A DNA stretch of 64,000 nucleotides from Andreprevotia chitinilytica DSM 18519 (GTDB taxonomy: Bacteria > Pseudomonadota > Gammaproteobacteria > Burkholderiales > Chitinibacteraceae), in the NCBI RefSeq assembly GCF_000711875.1, contig NZ_JONM01000002.1:481859-545858 (forward strand), given 5' to 3'. Each line of letters opens with the position of its first letter. Position 1 is the stretch's first letter. The notes under the pieces were generated by a model. That model saw only the letters and a list, made by a program, of their open reading frames with translations. It ran no database searches and was not told the origin of the DNA. Position numbers and translations under genes: made by a program. Positions 1 through 9,737 of this stretch are shown here, piece by piece.

Positions 1-6
1 ACCAAA

Positions 7-30
7 AACCCCGCTCGGTTGAGCGGGGTT
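7..30 (-). terminator. Rho-independent terminator of rpmB-rpmG
   Basis: A perfect 10-bp stem (7-16 with 21-30) closes a GGTT loop. On the minus strand it is followed by a run of five T (bases 4-8 read as A on plus). It sits 30 nt past the rpmG stop codon, the right place and orientation to end that operon. Confidence 0.85.
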
Positions 31-60
31 CTCGAGTATGCGGTACCGGCAGGAAACGGC

Positions 61-216
61 TTACTTGAGCTTGGTTTCTTTGTACATCACGTGCTTGCGG
101 ACAACCGGATCAAATTTCTTGATCTCCAGTTTTTCCGGCATGGTGCGCTTGTTCTTGGTCGTGGTGTAGAAGTGACCAGTACCAGCGGATGATTCGAGTT
201 TGATCTTTTCACGCAT
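61..216 (-). CDS. rpmG: 50S ribosomal protein L33
   Basis: This 51-residue protein begins [10 protein letters not shown] and ends KETKLK, the normal length and sequence of L33 in the large ribosomal subunit. It has no cysteine, so it is the zinc-free (C-minus) form. It starts 14 nt after the rpmB stop codon, and the rpmB-rpmG pair is a standard bacterial operon. A hairpin terminator follows directly. Confidence 0.95.
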   Translation of the reverse strand: MREKIKLESSAGTGHFYTTTKNKRTMPEKLEIKKFDPVVRKHVMYKETKLK

Positions 217-230
217 GATTCATGTACCTA

Positions 231-464
231 TTACAGTTCGCCGCGGGCGCGCAGATCGGCCAGGACGACTTCGATGCCGACCTTGTCGATGGTACGCAGT
301 GCAGCGTTGGAAACGCGCAGGCGCACCCAACGGTTTTCGCTTTCAACCCAGAAACGGCGGGATTGCAGATTCGGGAGGAAACGACGCTTGGTCTTGTTGT
401 TGGCGTGGGAAACATTGTTCCCGGACATCGGACGCTTGCCGGTGACCTTACATACTCGTGCCAT
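231..464 (-). CDS. rpmB: 50S ribosomal protein L28
   Basis: This is a 77-residue L28 of the large ribosomal subunit. It starts [12 protein letters not shown], followed by the family's conserved stretch [16 protein letters not shown]. It contains a single cysteine, so it is also a zinc-free form. It is the first gene of the rpmB-rpmG operon. A promoter is visible upstream on the minus strand. Confidence 0.96.
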   Translation of the reverse strand: MARVCKVTGKRPMSGNNVSHANNKTKRRFLPNLQSRRFWVESENRWVRLRVSNAALRTIDKVGIEVVLADLRARGEL

Positions 465-495
465 GATAAAAAATCCTGACTTCGGAAAAAGGCGA

Positions 496-525
496 TTTAT
501 ATCACGTTAACCCGCCCGATTTCAA
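496..525 (-). promoter_or_regulatory. Probable sigma-70 promoter of rpmB-rpmG
   Basis: Read on the minus strand, TTGAAA (520-525) and TATAAA (496-501) are separated by 18 bp. The -10 hexamer lies about 30 nt before the rpmB start. This agrees well with the sigma-70 consensus, but it is assigned by eye only. Confidence 0.55.
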
Positions 526-593
526 GTGTGTTTGCATTGTGTCGTTGTAAATCACACACGAAAACGGGTGCTGATCGAGGCGCTGTTCAGAGC

Positions 594-3005
594 CTATTCC
601 CCGGCCGGTGCCAGCACCGTCCGGTTGCCGTTGGTTTCCATCGGGCTCACCAGCCCGGCTTGTTCCATTTGCTCGATCAGCCGGGCGGCGCGATTGTAGC
701 CGATCCGCAGTTGCCGCTGTACCGACGAAATCGATGCCTTGCGGGTCTTGACCACGAAGGAGACCGCCTCATCGTACAGCGGATCTGACTCACTGCCTTC
801 GCTACCGCCACCTTCCCACGGTGCGCCACCGCCGCCTGCAGCCTCGGCCTCGAAGCCGCCATTGAGGATGCCGTCGATGTAATCCGGCTCGCCGGTCTGC
901 TTCAGGTATTCGACCACTTTGTGCACTTCATCATCTGCGCAGAACGCACCGTGCACACGTTGCGGGTAGCCCGTGCCTGGCGGCAGATACAGCATATCGC
1001 CCTGGCCCAGCAGCGCTTCTGCGCCCATCTGGTCGAGGATGGTGCGGCTATCGACTTTCGACGAGACCTGGAAGGCGATACGGGTCGGGATGTTGGCTTT
1101 GATCAAGCCGGTGATCACATCCACCGATGGTCGTTGCGTGGCGAGGATCAAGTGAATGCCGGCCGCACGGGCCTTCTGTGCCAAGCGGGCGATCAACTCT
1201 TCGATCTTCTTGCCCGCCACCATCATCAGGTCAGCGAATTCATCCACCACGACGACAATAAAGGGCAGGTGCTCCAGCGGCTCGGGATTATCCGGCGTGA
1301 GCGTGAACGGATTAGTGAGCTTCTGGCCGGCCTTCTCAGCGTCTTTCACTTTCTGGTTGTAGCCAGCAAGGTTACGCACGCCCATGGCGCTCATCAGCCG
1401 ATAGCGTTTTTCCATCTCCGCCACGCACCAGTTGAGTGCATTGGCGGCAAGCTTCATGTCGGTGACGACCGGAGCCAGTAGATGTGGAATGCCGTCGTAG
1501 ACGGACAACTCCAGCATCTTCGGGTCGACCATGATGAAGCGCACTTCATCCGGCGTCGCTTTATAGAGCAGTGACAGGATCATCGCGTTCACGCCAACCG
1601 ATTTACCCGAGCCGGTCGTGCCGGCCACCAGCAGGTGTGGCGCTTTGGCAAGATCGGTGACGATGGGCTTGCCGGTAATGTCCTTGCCCAGCGCCATCGT
1701 CAGCTTCGAACTCATATGGTGATAGGGTTCAGAGGAGATGATCTCGGAGAGGCGAATCGTTTGCCGGCTCGGATTGGGCAGTTCAAGGCCCATGCAGGTC
1801 TTGCCGGGAATCGTCTCGACCACGCGGATCGAGATCAGACCCAGTGCGCGCGCCAGATCCTTCATCAGGTTGACGATCTGACTACCCTTGACCCCAACCG
1901 CAGGTTCGATCTCGTAGCGCGTGATCACCGGGCCTGGGTAGGCGGCGATCACCTTCACTTCGACGTTGAAATCCGCCAGCTTGCGTTCGATCAGGCGAGA
2001 GGTGAATTCCAGCGTTTCGTGGCTGATGGTCTCTTGTGAGACCGGTGCTGGCGCCAGCAAGGAGATTGGCGGCAGCGCATCATTACCGCCCTTGTGTGCA
2101 ACGGGCTGCGGGCGGACGGGCGGCAAATCATCCAGTTCGAACAGCATCGGCTGAGCCGCTTGGCGTTCGGCCTCGATCTGCAGTTTTTCCTGCGCCTTCT
2201 TTTCTTTTTCCAGCTTGCGCTCGACTGCGGCAGCCACTGGTACTTCGAGCTGCTGCGCTTCGATCTTGATCGGGGCTTTGTCTTCCTGACGCTTCTTTTC
2301 CTCCGTCACACGCTCTTCGCGTGCCACGGCCGCTTGTCGACCGATCTTGCGATCTTGCGATGCTTGCCAGCGCTCGCTGACGGTGGTGTAGATCCATTCG
2401 AGGAAGGTGCCGAGCTTTTCCATCACGTCCAGCCACGAAATGGTCGTGAACAGGGAAAAACCGATGGCGAATGCGGCAATCAGCGTGAGTGTCGCACCGG
2501 CAAAGCCAAGCGTGCGGAACAACCAACCGCCTAGCGCCGCACCCAGATAACCGCCGGGCAGTCCGGGCAGATCGAATTTCATCGAGTGCATGCGCAGCAT
2601 TTCCAGGCTGCAGCTCGATAGCAGAATCAGCGTGAAACCCAGGCAGGCGAGAAAGATCACCGGCCGGCTCGATTCCGTGTTCACCCGGTCGATACGCCGG
2701 TAGCCCCACAAGATGGCGCCAAAGCAGAAAGGCACCCACCACCAGGCGGATAGTCCGAACAGCGACAGGAAAATATCGGCGACCCAAGCGCCAAGCCAGC
2801 CGCCGCGATTCTTGATCTCGGCCTGTGTGGCGCTATGCGACCAGCCCGGATCGGCCTGATGGTAAGTGGCGAGCGCCAGCACCAGATAAAGCACCACCGC
2901 GACCAGCAGCAACCACCACGATTCACGCAGCACATTGGCGATCGGTGCGGGCAGCGCATTGCGGGTCGACGCGTTGGCGACGTTCTTCTTGCGGAATAAA
3001 GCCAT
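594..3005 (-). CDS. ftsK: DNA translocase FtsK
   Basis: FtsK is a septum-anchored ATPase that pumps chromosome ends toward dif and activates XerCD recombination during division. The 803-residue protein has about four membrane segments in its first 190 residues, then a short charged linker (about 210-300) instead of the very long E. coli linker. The RecA-like motor follows, with Walker A GTTGSGKS at 462-469 and a Walker B ([12 protein letters not shown]) further on. A winged-helix gamma domain closes the protein (last ~65 residues, from [12 protein letters not shown]), the part that reads KOPS sequences. It is transcribed away from the MFS gene and toward rpmB. Confidence 0.95.
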   Translation of the reverse strand: MALFRKKNVANASTRNALPAPIANVLRESWWLLLVAVVLYLVLALATYHQADPGWSHSATQAEIKNRGGWLGAWVADIFLSLFGLSAWWWVPFCFGAILWGYRRIDRVNTESSRPVIFLACLGFTLILLSSCSLEMLRMHSMKFDLPGLPGGYLGAALGGWLFRTLGFAGATLTLIAAFAIGFSLFTTISWLDVMEKLGTFLEWIYTTVSERWQASQDRKIGRQAAVAREERVTEEKKRQEDKAPIKIEAQQLEVPVAAAVERKLEKEKKAQEKLQIEAERQAAQPMLFELDDLPPVRPQPVAHKGGNDALPPISLLAPAPVSQETISHETLEFTSRLIERKLADFNVEVKVIAAYPGPVITRYEIEPAVGVKGSQIVNLMKDLARALGLISIRVVETIPGKTCMGLELPNPSRQTIRLSEIISSEPYHHMSSKLTMALGKDITGKPIVTDLAKAPHLLVAGTTGSGKSVGVNAMILSLLYKATPDEVRFIMVDPKMLELSVYDGIPHLLAPVVTDMKLAANALNWCVAEMEKRYRLMSAMGVRNLAGYNQKVKDAEKAGQKLTNPFTLTPDNPEPLEHLPFIVVVVDEFADLMMVAGKKIEELIARLAQKARAAGIHLILATQRPSVDVITGLIKANIPTRIAFQVSSKVDSRTILDQMGAEALLGQGDMLYLPPGTGYPQRVHGAFCADDEVHKVVEYLKQTGEPDYIDGILNGGFEAEAAGGGGAPWEGGGSEGSESDPLYDEAVSFVVKTRKASISSVQRQLRIGYNRAARLIEQMEQAGLVSPMETNGNRTVLAPAGE

Positions 3006-3239
3006 GACTGCCTGGGTGAAAGCGGGGACAGCAGATTATATCCGTACCGCTTGAACCGGTGATGACGCATGCGATGGTTTGCAGCCAGATCCCTATCAAA
3101 GTCAGTGCATTAGCGTAATTTGATTTCAAATGGAATTGTTTTTATGCCCGATGACGTTGCCGTTTAAATCGGCGCAAACTCGCCGGTTAGCGTGGGCCAT
3201 GGCATTCGCCATTCTGCCTGCGCACTAAGGTGTCCTTCC

Positions 3240-4463
3240 ATGTCTGATCCCCTTGCCAGCAATGCTGACACAACCGTTGGGTCGCAACACGCCCCCACTT
3301 TGCAGATCGTCTCGGTCGTTCTCTTCACTTTCCTGTGTTATCTCAGCATCGGCATTCCGCTCGCCGTACTGCCGCCCTACGTGCATACCGACCTGGGCTA
3401 CGGCTCGGTGGTCGCCGGTCTGGCGATCAGTCTGCAATACGTCGCCACACTGTTGAGCCGCCCGCATGCCGGCCGGATGGCGGATACCATCGGCCCCAAG
3501 CGCACGGTGGTGTATGGGCTGATTGCCTGTGGTGTGAGCGGGGCGTTCCTGCTACTGGCGGCTTTGTTTACCGCTAAACCCTGGCTAAGCCTTGTCGCCG
3601 TGCTTGCCAGCCGCGCCGTGCTCGGCTTTGGTGAAAGCTGCGTGGGCACCGGCGCCATTACTTGGGGCATCGGCCGCGTTGGTGCGCAGCACACGGCCAA
3701 GGTGATTTCGTGGAATGGCGTTGCGACTTATGGCGCGCTGGGGCTTGGAGCACCGCTGGGTGTCGGCTTGGCGGGCGCTTTCGGTTTCGGCGCGATTGGC
3801 GCCAGCGTGGTTGCGCTGGGGGTTCTGGGTTTCGTGCTGGCATCGTCTAAACCCGCGACGGAAATTATCCACGGCGAGCGCCTGCCATTCCGCAACGTGC
3901 TGGGCCGGGTGCTCCCCTACGGCGCAGGTTTGGCGCTGGGGTCGATCGGCTTCGGTGTGCTCGCCACCTTCATCACGCTCTTTTACGCCAGCCGCCATTG
4001 GCCGAATGCCGCGCTGACGCTCACGCTGTTTGGCGCATGTTTCGTCGGCGTACGGCTGCTCTTCGCCCACTCGATCAGCAGCTATGGTGGCTTCCGCGTG
4101 GCGCTGATTTCATTCGCCATCGAATGCATCGGTTTGCTGCTGCTATGGTTCGCGGTATCACCGTCGTTGGCATTGCTGGGCGCGGCACTGACTGGCTGCG
4201 GTTTTTCGCTGGTATTCCCGGCGCTGGGTGTCGAAGCAGTCGGCTTGGTGCCGGCCTCAAGCCGTGGCTCCGCGCTCGGGGCGTATGGCTTGTTCCTCGA
4301 TGTGGCACTTGGCATCACCGGTCCGGTGGCGGGCGTGATCATTGGCGGTTACGGCTATCCGGCGATTTTCCTTGTGGCTTCGCTTGCTGCCGCTGGTGGC
4401 GTGGTGCTGACGGTGGTGCTGGCCCGTTCCAATCACCGTCGTGCCGATGCGACAATCGCCTGA
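3240..4463 (+). CDS. MFS transporter (YhhS/YfcJ-like)
   Basis: This 407-residue integral membrane protein consists almost entirely of hydrophobic segments, about 12 in number. A typical MFS loop 2-3 signature ([16 protein letters not shown]) lies roughly 80-95 residues in. Overall it resembles the YhhS/YfcJ group of uncharacterised or arabinose-efflux-like exporters. I chose the ATG at 3240 because the protein then starts MSDPLASN shortly before the first membrane helix; an in-frame ATG at 3192 is less likely. It is followed after 18 nt by a 2-hydroxyacid dehydrogenase, so both are probably one operon. The substrate is unknown; a hydroxy acid is conceivable from context only. Confidence 0.75.
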   Translation: MSDPLASNADTTVGSQHAPTLQIVSVVLFTFLCYLSIGIPLAVLPPYVHTDLGYGSVVAGLAISLQYVATLLSRPHAGRMADTIGPKRTVVYGLIACGVSGAFLLLAALFTAKPWLSLVAVLASRAVLGFGESCVGTGAITWGIGRVGAQHTAKVISWNGVATYGALGLGAPLGVGLAGAFGFGAIGASVVALGVLGFVLASSKPATEIIHGERLPFRNVLGRVLPYGAGLALGSIGFGVLATFITLFYASRHWPNAALTLTLFGACFVGVRLLFAHSISSYGGFRVALISFAIECIGLLLLWFAVSPSLALLGAALTGCGFSLVFPALGVEAVGLVPASSRGSALGAYGLFLDVALGITGPVAGVIIGGYGYPAIFLVASLAAAGGVVLTVVLARSNHRRADATIA

Positions 4464-4481
4464 TTTGCAAGGAGGCTCCCC

Positions 4482-5423
4482 GTGTCCAAACCTGATGTGA
4501 TCGTCACCAGCCCATTGTTGCCCTCACTGATGGATGCGGTGGAGCGAGACTTCAACGCGCTCAAACTCTGGCTCGCACCGGATCGGGCCGCCTTCTTGCG
4601 TGAGCATGCGGCAACAGCGCGTGGCATTGTCACAACCAGCTTCATGGGGGTGGACGCGGCACTGATGGCCGCTTTACCCAAGCTCGAAATCATCACGAAT
4701 TTCGGTGTCGGTTATGACGCTATCGATATCGCTGCTGCCAAGGCACAAGGCGTCGTCGTGACCAACACGCCGGACGTGCTGTGCGAAGGCGTGGCCGACT
4801 GTGCGATGGCGCTGCTGCTGGCGGTATCACACCGTATCTGTGAAGCCGATCGCTACGTGCGTGCCGGGCGCTGGACGAAAGGGACGTTTCCCCTCGGCGT
4901 ATCGCCGGCCGGCAAGCTGTGCGGCATCGTGGGCATGGGCGGCATCGGCCGTGCCGTCGCGAAACGGGCTGAAGCATTCGGCATGCGCATTGCTTACCAC
5001 GGCCCGCGCCAGAAGGACGATCTTGCTTATCCGTTCTATGCCGATCTGGAGGCGCTGGCCCGCGATGCCGATTACCTTGTGCTCGCGCTGCCCGGTGGTG
5101 ATGAAACCCGCCACACCGTCGATGCGCGCATCCTGAAGGCGCTCGGCCCGACCGGTTTCGTGATCAACATCGCACGTGGCTCGGTGATGGACGAAGCGGC
5201 GCTGGTCGCTGCCTTGCAAACCGGTGAATTGGGCGGTGCTGGTCTGGATGTGTTCGAAGACGAACCCAAAGTGCCGGAAGCCTTGTTCAGCATGGACAAC
5301 GTCGTGCTGTTGCCCCATATCGGCAGCGCAACGCACGAAACCCGCAAGGCCATGGGGGATTTGACCTTTGCCAATCTAAAGGCGTGGTTTGCGGGTGAGC
5401 CGGTGCTGACGCGGGTGGTTTGA
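4482..5423 (+). CDS. D-isomer 2-hydroxyacid dehydrogenase (glyoxylate/hydroxypyruvate reductase-like)
   Basis: This is a 313-residue NAD(P)-dependent 2-hydroxyacid dehydrogenase that interconverts 2-keto and D-2-hydroxy acids in the cytoplasm. The nucleotide-binding GMGGIG is at 151-156. The catalytic triad of the family is visible as Arg232 (in NIARGS), Glu261 (in FEDEP) and His279 (in LLPHIGSAT). The start is GTG at 4482, supported by AAGGAGG seven bases upstream. It resembles GhrB and hydroxypyruvate reductases, but the substrate cannot be fixed from sequence. It is probably co-transcribed with the preceding MFS gene. Confidence 0.85.
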   Translation: MSKPDVIVTSPLLPSLMDAVERDFNALKLWLAPDRAAFLREHAATARGIVTTSFMGVDAALMAALPKLEIITNFGVGYDAIDIAAAKAQGVVVTNTPDVLCEGVADCAMALLLAVSHRICEADRYVRAGRWTKGTFPLGVSPAGKLCGIVGMGGIGRAVAKRAEAFGMRIAYHGPRQKDDLAYPFYADLEALARDADYLVLALPGGDETRHTVDARILKALGPTGFVINIARGSVMDEAALVAALQTGELGGAGLDVFEDEPKVPEALFSMDNVVLLPHIGSATHETRKAMGDLTFANLKAWFAGEPVLTRVV

Positions 5424-5453
5424 TCAGGTGATTTGATTGGGGGGAGGGTGCGG

Positions 5454-6200
5454 TTACTCAAGAAACCGCGCCTGCCAGCCCAAGAACAACTGGTACGCAT
5501 GCGCCGAATAACTTTCGCGATCCGCGAAGTCTGCCGGGTTCAGCGGATCGAACACGTGGTAATTCGCGGTGTGATTCGGGGCGGTCATGATGGTGCGGAT
5601 TTTCTGCAATAACGTCTCGCCCTGCCCCCATTCGAATGCCTCTTGCGCTTCGTAATGCAGAAACACCGGCACGATGGGCACGCCGGTTTCCAGCGAGACC
5701 GTGAAAGCGCCATAGAGAAACTTCTCCCACAGTCGTCGACCTTTGCAGCCGCCTTCCGGGTACAGGGCGATATTCTTGCCGGCCTGCACGCTATCGATCA
5801 TGGCGTGCAAGGCCTCTTGGCGAGAGCCTTTGCTGGCTCGTTGCACGAACAAGGTGCCGGCGGCGACAGCGATGCGGCCGACGAACCACCAATCGCGCAC
5901 TTCTTCTTTCGCAAGGCTCGATACCGGAAACAAGGCCGGGATGCCGACGTCTTCAAAGGCCGAGGGGTGATTGGCGATCAGGATGTAATGTTCGGGCAGC
6001 GGTTTGGTGTTGTGCTGATGCAGATGCAGATCGACGCCAAGTGCCCGCACGAAACAGCGGCACCAGACGTGAAACAGGTGCGGATACCAGCCCCCGAGCC
6101 ACGCCATTGGCAACCGCGCCAGCAGCATCATGGCCAGCGTGAAGGCGGTCAGGTCGAGCCAAGCAAGTAGTTGTTTCAGGTGGCGCAGCAAAGAAAGCAT
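5454..6200 (-). CDS. 1-acyl-sn-glycerol-3-phosphate acyltransferase family protein (PlsC-like)
   Basis: This 248-residue membrane-bound acyltransferase has a hydrophobic N-terminal segment (residues ~14-37). The acyltransferase block follows, with NHPSAFED (catalytic His, with Glu in the usual acidic spacing) and a YPEGG motif that binds the phosphate of the acceptor. Such proteins acylate lysophosphatidic acid or other lysolipids. It is convergent with the dehydrogenase gene, 30 nt away. Because of the degenerate HX4D box and a second-tier YPEGG, it may be an ornithine-lipid or accessory acyltransferase rather than the essential PlsC. Confidence 0.8.
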   Translation of the reverse strand: MLSLLRHLKQLLAWLDLTAFTLAMMLLARLPMAWLGGWYPHLFHVWCRCFVRALGVDLHLHQHNTKPLPEHYILIANHPSAFEDVGIPALFPVSSLAKEEVRDWWFVGRIAVAAGTLFVQRASKGSRQEALHAMIDSVQAGKNIALYPEGGCKGRRLWEKFLYGAFTVSLETGVPIVPVFLHYEAQEAFEWGQGETLLQKIRTIMTAPNHTANYHVFDPLNPADFADRESYSAHAYQLFLGWQARFLE

Positions 6201-6245
6201 GGGGCATCCGGACTGGTGGCTCTCGATTCAGCTTACGCGTAATGC

Positions 6246-6722
6246 CTAAATGCTGCCGTTTTGCGATTTGCGCCGCCGGCCCATGCGGATGTGCCAATAC
6301 AAAACCGGTAGTGCGATACCGCCCACCATCCAATGCAGCCATTCGGTTGATTGCCGTAATTGCTCGCCATCGAAGTAATAAAGGCCATAGCCCGTTAGCG
6401 CCAGCAGTGAACAGCTGACAGCGATCACGCTGCCGCTCCAGCGATTTCGCCGGATATGCCACGCATGCAGAATATGGCTGTACAACAGCGAGCCGGCGAA
6501 ATAGGTCAGCAACAATGCTGCTGCTCCGTGGACTTTCATGCTCCAGGGGAGGAGCGGGCTGGGCGTGAACGCCATCTCGGCACCCGCAAAGAAATGCAGA
6601 TAAAGCCAGACCGAGCCACTGATCAACAAGATGGCAAACAATGCGTAAATCAGGCGTCTGCGCTTGTCGCCGATGCGGATGGTCGGCAATAGATGGGATG
6701 GACGTTTCGGAGCTTTGTTCAT
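6246..6722 (-). CDS. Small four-helix membrane protein with conserved-looking histidines (possible b-type heme protein)
   Basis: This 158-residue protein has about four membrane helices after a basic N-terminus. Histidines sit in or next to the helices (KVHGAA, YSHILHAWH, EWLHWM, YWHIRM), as in di-heme cytochrome b-like or DUF4405-type membrane proteins. Its ATG overlaps the apbE stop codon (ATGA), so the two are translationally coupled. Context suggests it passes electrons across the inner membrane to the periplasmic FMN-binding protein encoded upstream. That role and the heme content are inferences. Confidence 0.6.
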   Translation of the reverse strand: MNKAPKRPSHLLPTIRIGDKRRRLIYALFAILLISGSVWLYLHFFAGAEMAFTPSPLLPWSMKVHGAAALLLTYFAGSLLYSHILHAWHIRRNRWSGSVIAVSCSLLALTGYGLYYFDGEQLRQSTEWLHWMVGGIALPVLYWHIRMGRRRKSQNGSI

Positions 6723-7588
6723 GACGGGGAGGGGGCGTGAAAAGCGGCGACCCGCGCATGATAGCGAGCCAGCATCGGATGCTCAGGATTTTCTGATGAC
6801 AACACGATCTTGGTGAGGGCATCCGCATGCATGCAGCTCGGCGCGACGATGGTGACACCGCAATTGCGCCGCAATGGCATACCGCTCTGACCTTGCAACA
6901 GCGTCGGGGCGTGCTGCTGGTCTGCTGGGGTCAAGCCGTTGCTGGCCGATGACGCCAAGGCGGCGTTATCCAACGGGTAGGTCTCGGTCAGCCGGGCCGG
7001 ATTACCCGGGTGGCGCAAATGGATCGGCAGCGGCCCTTGGCCGATGTGGCGCAAATCCCCACCGGCGTTCACGCAAGCTTGTTCCAGCGGGTATTGGCCA
7101 AGCGCTTCAATGGCGAGATCTACCGCGTAGCCCTTGGCAATACCGCCCAGATCGAGCCACGCGAACTGGCGCTTGCTGACGTGGTTCCCGAAAAAATCCA
7201 GCAACGGCCAAACGACATGCTGTTCCACCGTTCGCTTGCCAACGTGAGGTGGCGGGTTAAGCGTCGGATGTGGCAGTTGGCCACTGGCAACCAATCGGTG
7301 CGCCAGCGCCGGGTTGAAAGCCGCAGCCGATTCAATCGCCAGGGTCTGGGCGGCTTGCAGTACGTGGCAGGTACGCGGATCGAGCAGCACGGTTTGGTTA
7401 GGCGCAGCTTGATTGAGCCGGCTCAAATCGCTGGCCGGGTCGTGAAAGCTCATCAGCCGATGCACATCGGCGATGCATGCAAATGCGGCCTCGCTGGCTT
7501 GCTGGGCGAGTTGTGCGTCGGCGCAATGCATGCTGATTTCGACCAGCGTGCCAAGCCAGGGCTGCGCGCGTCGGAAGTGCGAGGTCAT
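6719..7588 (-). CDS. apbE: FAD:protein FMN transferase
   Basis: ApbE transfers FMN from FAD onto a threonine or serine of periplasmic target proteins. The 289-residue protein shows GTLVEI near the N-terminus, DLGGIAKGYAVD, NAGGDLR and, late in the chain, HADALTK, whose Ala/Asp/Thr block binds Mg2+. I chose the ATG at 7588 (MTSHFRRAQPWLG); residues before it in the longer open frame are low-complexity read-through. It starts 17 nt after the FMN-binding-domain gene, its likely substrate. No clear lipobox or signal peptide is visible at this start, unusual for a periplasmic ApbE. Confidence 0.88.
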   Translation of the reverse strand: MTSHFRRAQPWLGTLVEISMHCADAQLAQQASEAAFACIADVHRLMSFHDPASDLSRLNQAAPNQTVLLDPRTCHVLQAAQTLAIESAAAFNPALAHRLVASGQLPHPTLNPPPHVGKRTVEQHVVWPLLDFFGNHVSKRQFAWLDLGGIAKGYAVDLAIEALGQYPLEQACVNAGGDLRHIGQGPLPIHLRHPGNPARLTETYPLDNAALASSASNGLTPADQQHAPTLLQGQSGMPLRRNCGVTIVAPSCMHADALTKIVLSSENPEHPMLARYHARVAAFHAPSPS

Positions 7589-7604
7589 TCGATGGCCCGA
7601 GGAC

Positions 7605-8165
7605 TCAAGCGTGCACCAAGGCCAGCTGTGCCCACGTGGCGATGCGTCGCACACCGTCGGTGAGATGGGTGCAGGACAAAGTGGCGCCGCTGATGTTGGC
7701 GATGTCGTCGCCGATACGTAGCGGCGCTTTGGCGCTCTTGCCGACAAACTGGTTGCGCCAAGCCTGATTGCGTACTTCAAAGCCGTGGCTTTCGCGATAG
7801 GCGAGGATCTCGACGCTGCGGATGGTGGCATCGGTATTCAAGGCGACGGCGTAGCTGATCAATTCGAACTTGCCCAGTACCGCATCGGTTACTACGTAGC
7901 CGAGCACCGTATCACCCTTCTTTGCCTGCCACACCACCCAGCCGGCCGGCCGCAGCGGCCCACCGGCCTTGGCTTCAATGGCTTTTTGCTGATCGGCGCT
8001 CATGTGCAGCGGATAGGGGGCGAATTCGGTGGCATCGGCGAACATCAGTTTTTTCGCATCGGCGATGGATAGGTAATCTGCCGCGTATACCTGCGTGACG
8101 ACCAAACCGGCCGATGCAGCAGCAGCTGCACAAATCACGACTGCAGGAATCGAGTGGTAACGCAT
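7605..8165 (-). CDS. Periplasmic FMN-binding domain protein (predicted ApbE substrate)
   Basis: This 186-residue protein has a cleavable-looking signal peptide (MRYHSIPAVVICAAAAASAG to VYAAD). Its C-terminal FMN-binding domain resembles those of RnfG and NosR. Near the C-terminus, ISGATLSCTHLTDG matches the SGAT-x-S flavinylation motif, where the Thr receives FMN from ApbE. It lies between the porin and apbE genes on one strand. Expected role: an extracytoplasmic flavin electron carrier or reductase. The electron acceptor is not shown by sequence. Confidence 0.85.
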   Translation of the reverse strand: MRYHSIPAVVICAAAAASAGLVVTQVYAADYLSIADAKKLMFADATEFAPYPLHMSADQQKAIEAKAGGPLRPAGWVVWQAKKGDTVLGYVVTDAVLGKFELISYAVALNTDATIRSVEILAYRESHGFEVRNQAWRNQFVGKSAKAPLRIGDDIANISGATLSCTHLTDGVRRIATWAQLALVHA

Positions 8166-8261
8166 GGGTGAGTGTCCGTATTCAATCCGTATTCAATCAA
8201 TTCAGGAAAGCAGAAAGGGCGGCTTACTTCGCCACCCGTCCACGATGCAATGACTGCGTAA

Positions 8262-9659
8262 TCAGAATTCCACGCCCAAGCCCAAATCAAAGCGCGAGAA
8301 GTCTTTGTTGATGCGGAAGTTCTGGTAATCCGCCTTCAGCACCACATTCGGATTCAAATAGAAGTTGGCCCCGATGGTGTAAACCGTGTCATGCGTTTGC
8401 GGCAAGAAATCCAGACCCGGCAAGGGTTGTGCCGGCGTAGTGCTGGTTCCGGCCGGAATGCCTTCGTACTTGGCGCCCATATCGTAGTGCTCTGCCCGCA
8501 CAAATGGGCTCAGACGATAATCGCCATTTTGCCAGGCGTTGTAGGCGGCTTGCAGGTAATAGCCATAAAACTCAGCTGGCAAGGGGTTGGGCGAGCCGGG
8601 GAATTGTGCATTGGCATCTGCGGTGTGTGAGAACGAACCATGCGCATAAAGGGCCGAGATATCCCATTTCCCCGGATTCCAACGGCCGTGCGCTTCCCAT
8701 AGCAGAACGCGTTCGTTATCCGGGATATTGGTTTGATTGCGCACCACGCCGCCAGTAAAGATCGAGCCGCCGATCAACAGGCTGGGGATACCTGAGTAAT
8801 TCACCGAAACGTATTGAGACAGATGCTGCGCGTTGGCGAAAGCCATTTCCTGGTGGGTGGCTTGCATCGGTGCAATCGCGCTGGTCTGTAATTCAAGCGC
8901 CGTGGTGTATGGCGCTTTTTGCGGCGTGAAATTCCACTTGGACAGATCCAGCCCGGTCGTAAGGCCGGCATTCCAGTTGAAACCGTTGTCGGTATTGCCA
9001 TGCAGCGCCAGGCCACCTTCACGCCATGTGCTTGGGATGATCAGTGTTTCAACGAAATTGCGTTGTACGCCGTAATAATGCGTCGGTTCGTGCGACTCGT
9101 TCAACAGGCCGGATGGAATCAGGAACAGGCCGGCTTGCAGCGAAGCCCAATCGGTCAACTTGTGATCGACGTAAAACTGCTCGACTTCGAATTCGCCCAC
9201 ATCGCTTGATGAGGTGACGGCATGTTCGATTTCGAATTCCGAATTGAAGCGGGTACGGTCATTGAATTGATAGCCGAAACCAAAGACGGCGCGTGCCAGA
9301 TCGGCCTGCGTTTTATCGGAATGCTTGGTCGGATGGTTGTAGTACAGCTCGCCATAGCCCCAGATATCCAGATTTGCCAGTGCACTGGGTTTGGCTGCGA
9401 TTTGGGTTTGGGTATCTTGTACTGCTTGCAGTTGCGTTTGTTGTTGCGCGACCTGCTGTTTTTGCTCTGCTTGCTGATTGACCAGTGTCGTATTCTGCGC
9501 TTTGAGTTCCTGTAATTGCGATTTCAGCAGTTGCAGCTCTTGCGCCATATTGTCGATTTTTTGTTCCAGCAATTGCTGCGAGGTATCGGCCAGCGCCAGG
9601 CTGCTGCTGGAAAGCGCCATTGCCGCCAGCAAGGCACGCGAAGTACGTTGTGTTTTCAT
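8262..9659 (-). CDS. Outer-membrane porin with N-terminal coiled coil (OprO/OprP- or DcaP-like)
   Basis: The 465-residue product has a signal peptide ending near ALADTS, then a heptad-rich, Gln-rich coiled coil (about residues 28-90). A long beta-strand-rich domain follows and ends in GLGVEF, a terminal aromatic residue typical of barrel assembly. This architecture occurs in phosphate-selective-type and DcaP-type porins. It is the first gene of the operon with the FMN-binding protein and ApbE. Two Fur-like boxes stand 55-95 nt upstream of its start, pointing to iron control and perhaps uptake of a small iron complex rather than phosphate. Confidence 0.8.
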   Translation of the reverse strand: MKTQRTSRALLAAMALSSSSLALADTSQQLLEQKIDNMAQELQLLKSQLQELKAQNTTLVNQQAEQKQQVAQQQTQLQAVQDTQTQIAAKPSALANLDIWGYGELYYNHPTKHSDKTQADLARAVFGFGYQFNDRTRFNSEFEIEHAVTSSSDVGEFEVEQFYVDHKLTDWASLQAGLFLIPSGLLNESHEPTHYYGVQRNFVETLIIPSTWREGGLALHGNTDNGFNWNAGLTTGLDLSKWNFTPQKAPYTTALELQTSAIAPMQATHQEMAFANAQHLSQYVSVNYSGIPSLLIGGSIFTGGVVRNQTNIPDNERVLLWEAHGRWNPGKWDISALYAHGSFSHTADANAQFPGSPNPLPAEFYGYYLQAAYNAWQNGDYRLSPFVRAEHYDMGAKYEGIPAGTSTTPAQPLPGLDFLPQTHDTVYTIGANFYLNPNVVLKADYQNFRINKDFSRFDLGLGVEF

Positions 9660-9714
9660 TGTTTGCTCTCTCAGGTTTGATTCGACTGCTTCTGTGGTTT
9701 TGTTTTGATATGAA

Positions 9715-9729
9715 TGAGAATTTTTCGCA
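9715..9729 (-). promoter_or_regulatory. Candidate Fur box 1
   Basis: TGAGAAT-T-TTTCGCA fits the 7-1-7 Fur repeat (TGATAAT-n-ATTATCA, often TGAGAAT...ATTCTCA in betaproteobacteria). The left half is perfect in that form and the right half matches 5 of 7. It lies about 55-70 nt before the porin ATG. Confidence 0.55.
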
Positions 9730-9737
9730 AATGCTAT

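Noticed and set aside
2036..2269. Plus-strand frames within ftsK
   Set aside because: Opposite a well-supported gene with intact motifs; no independent evidence.
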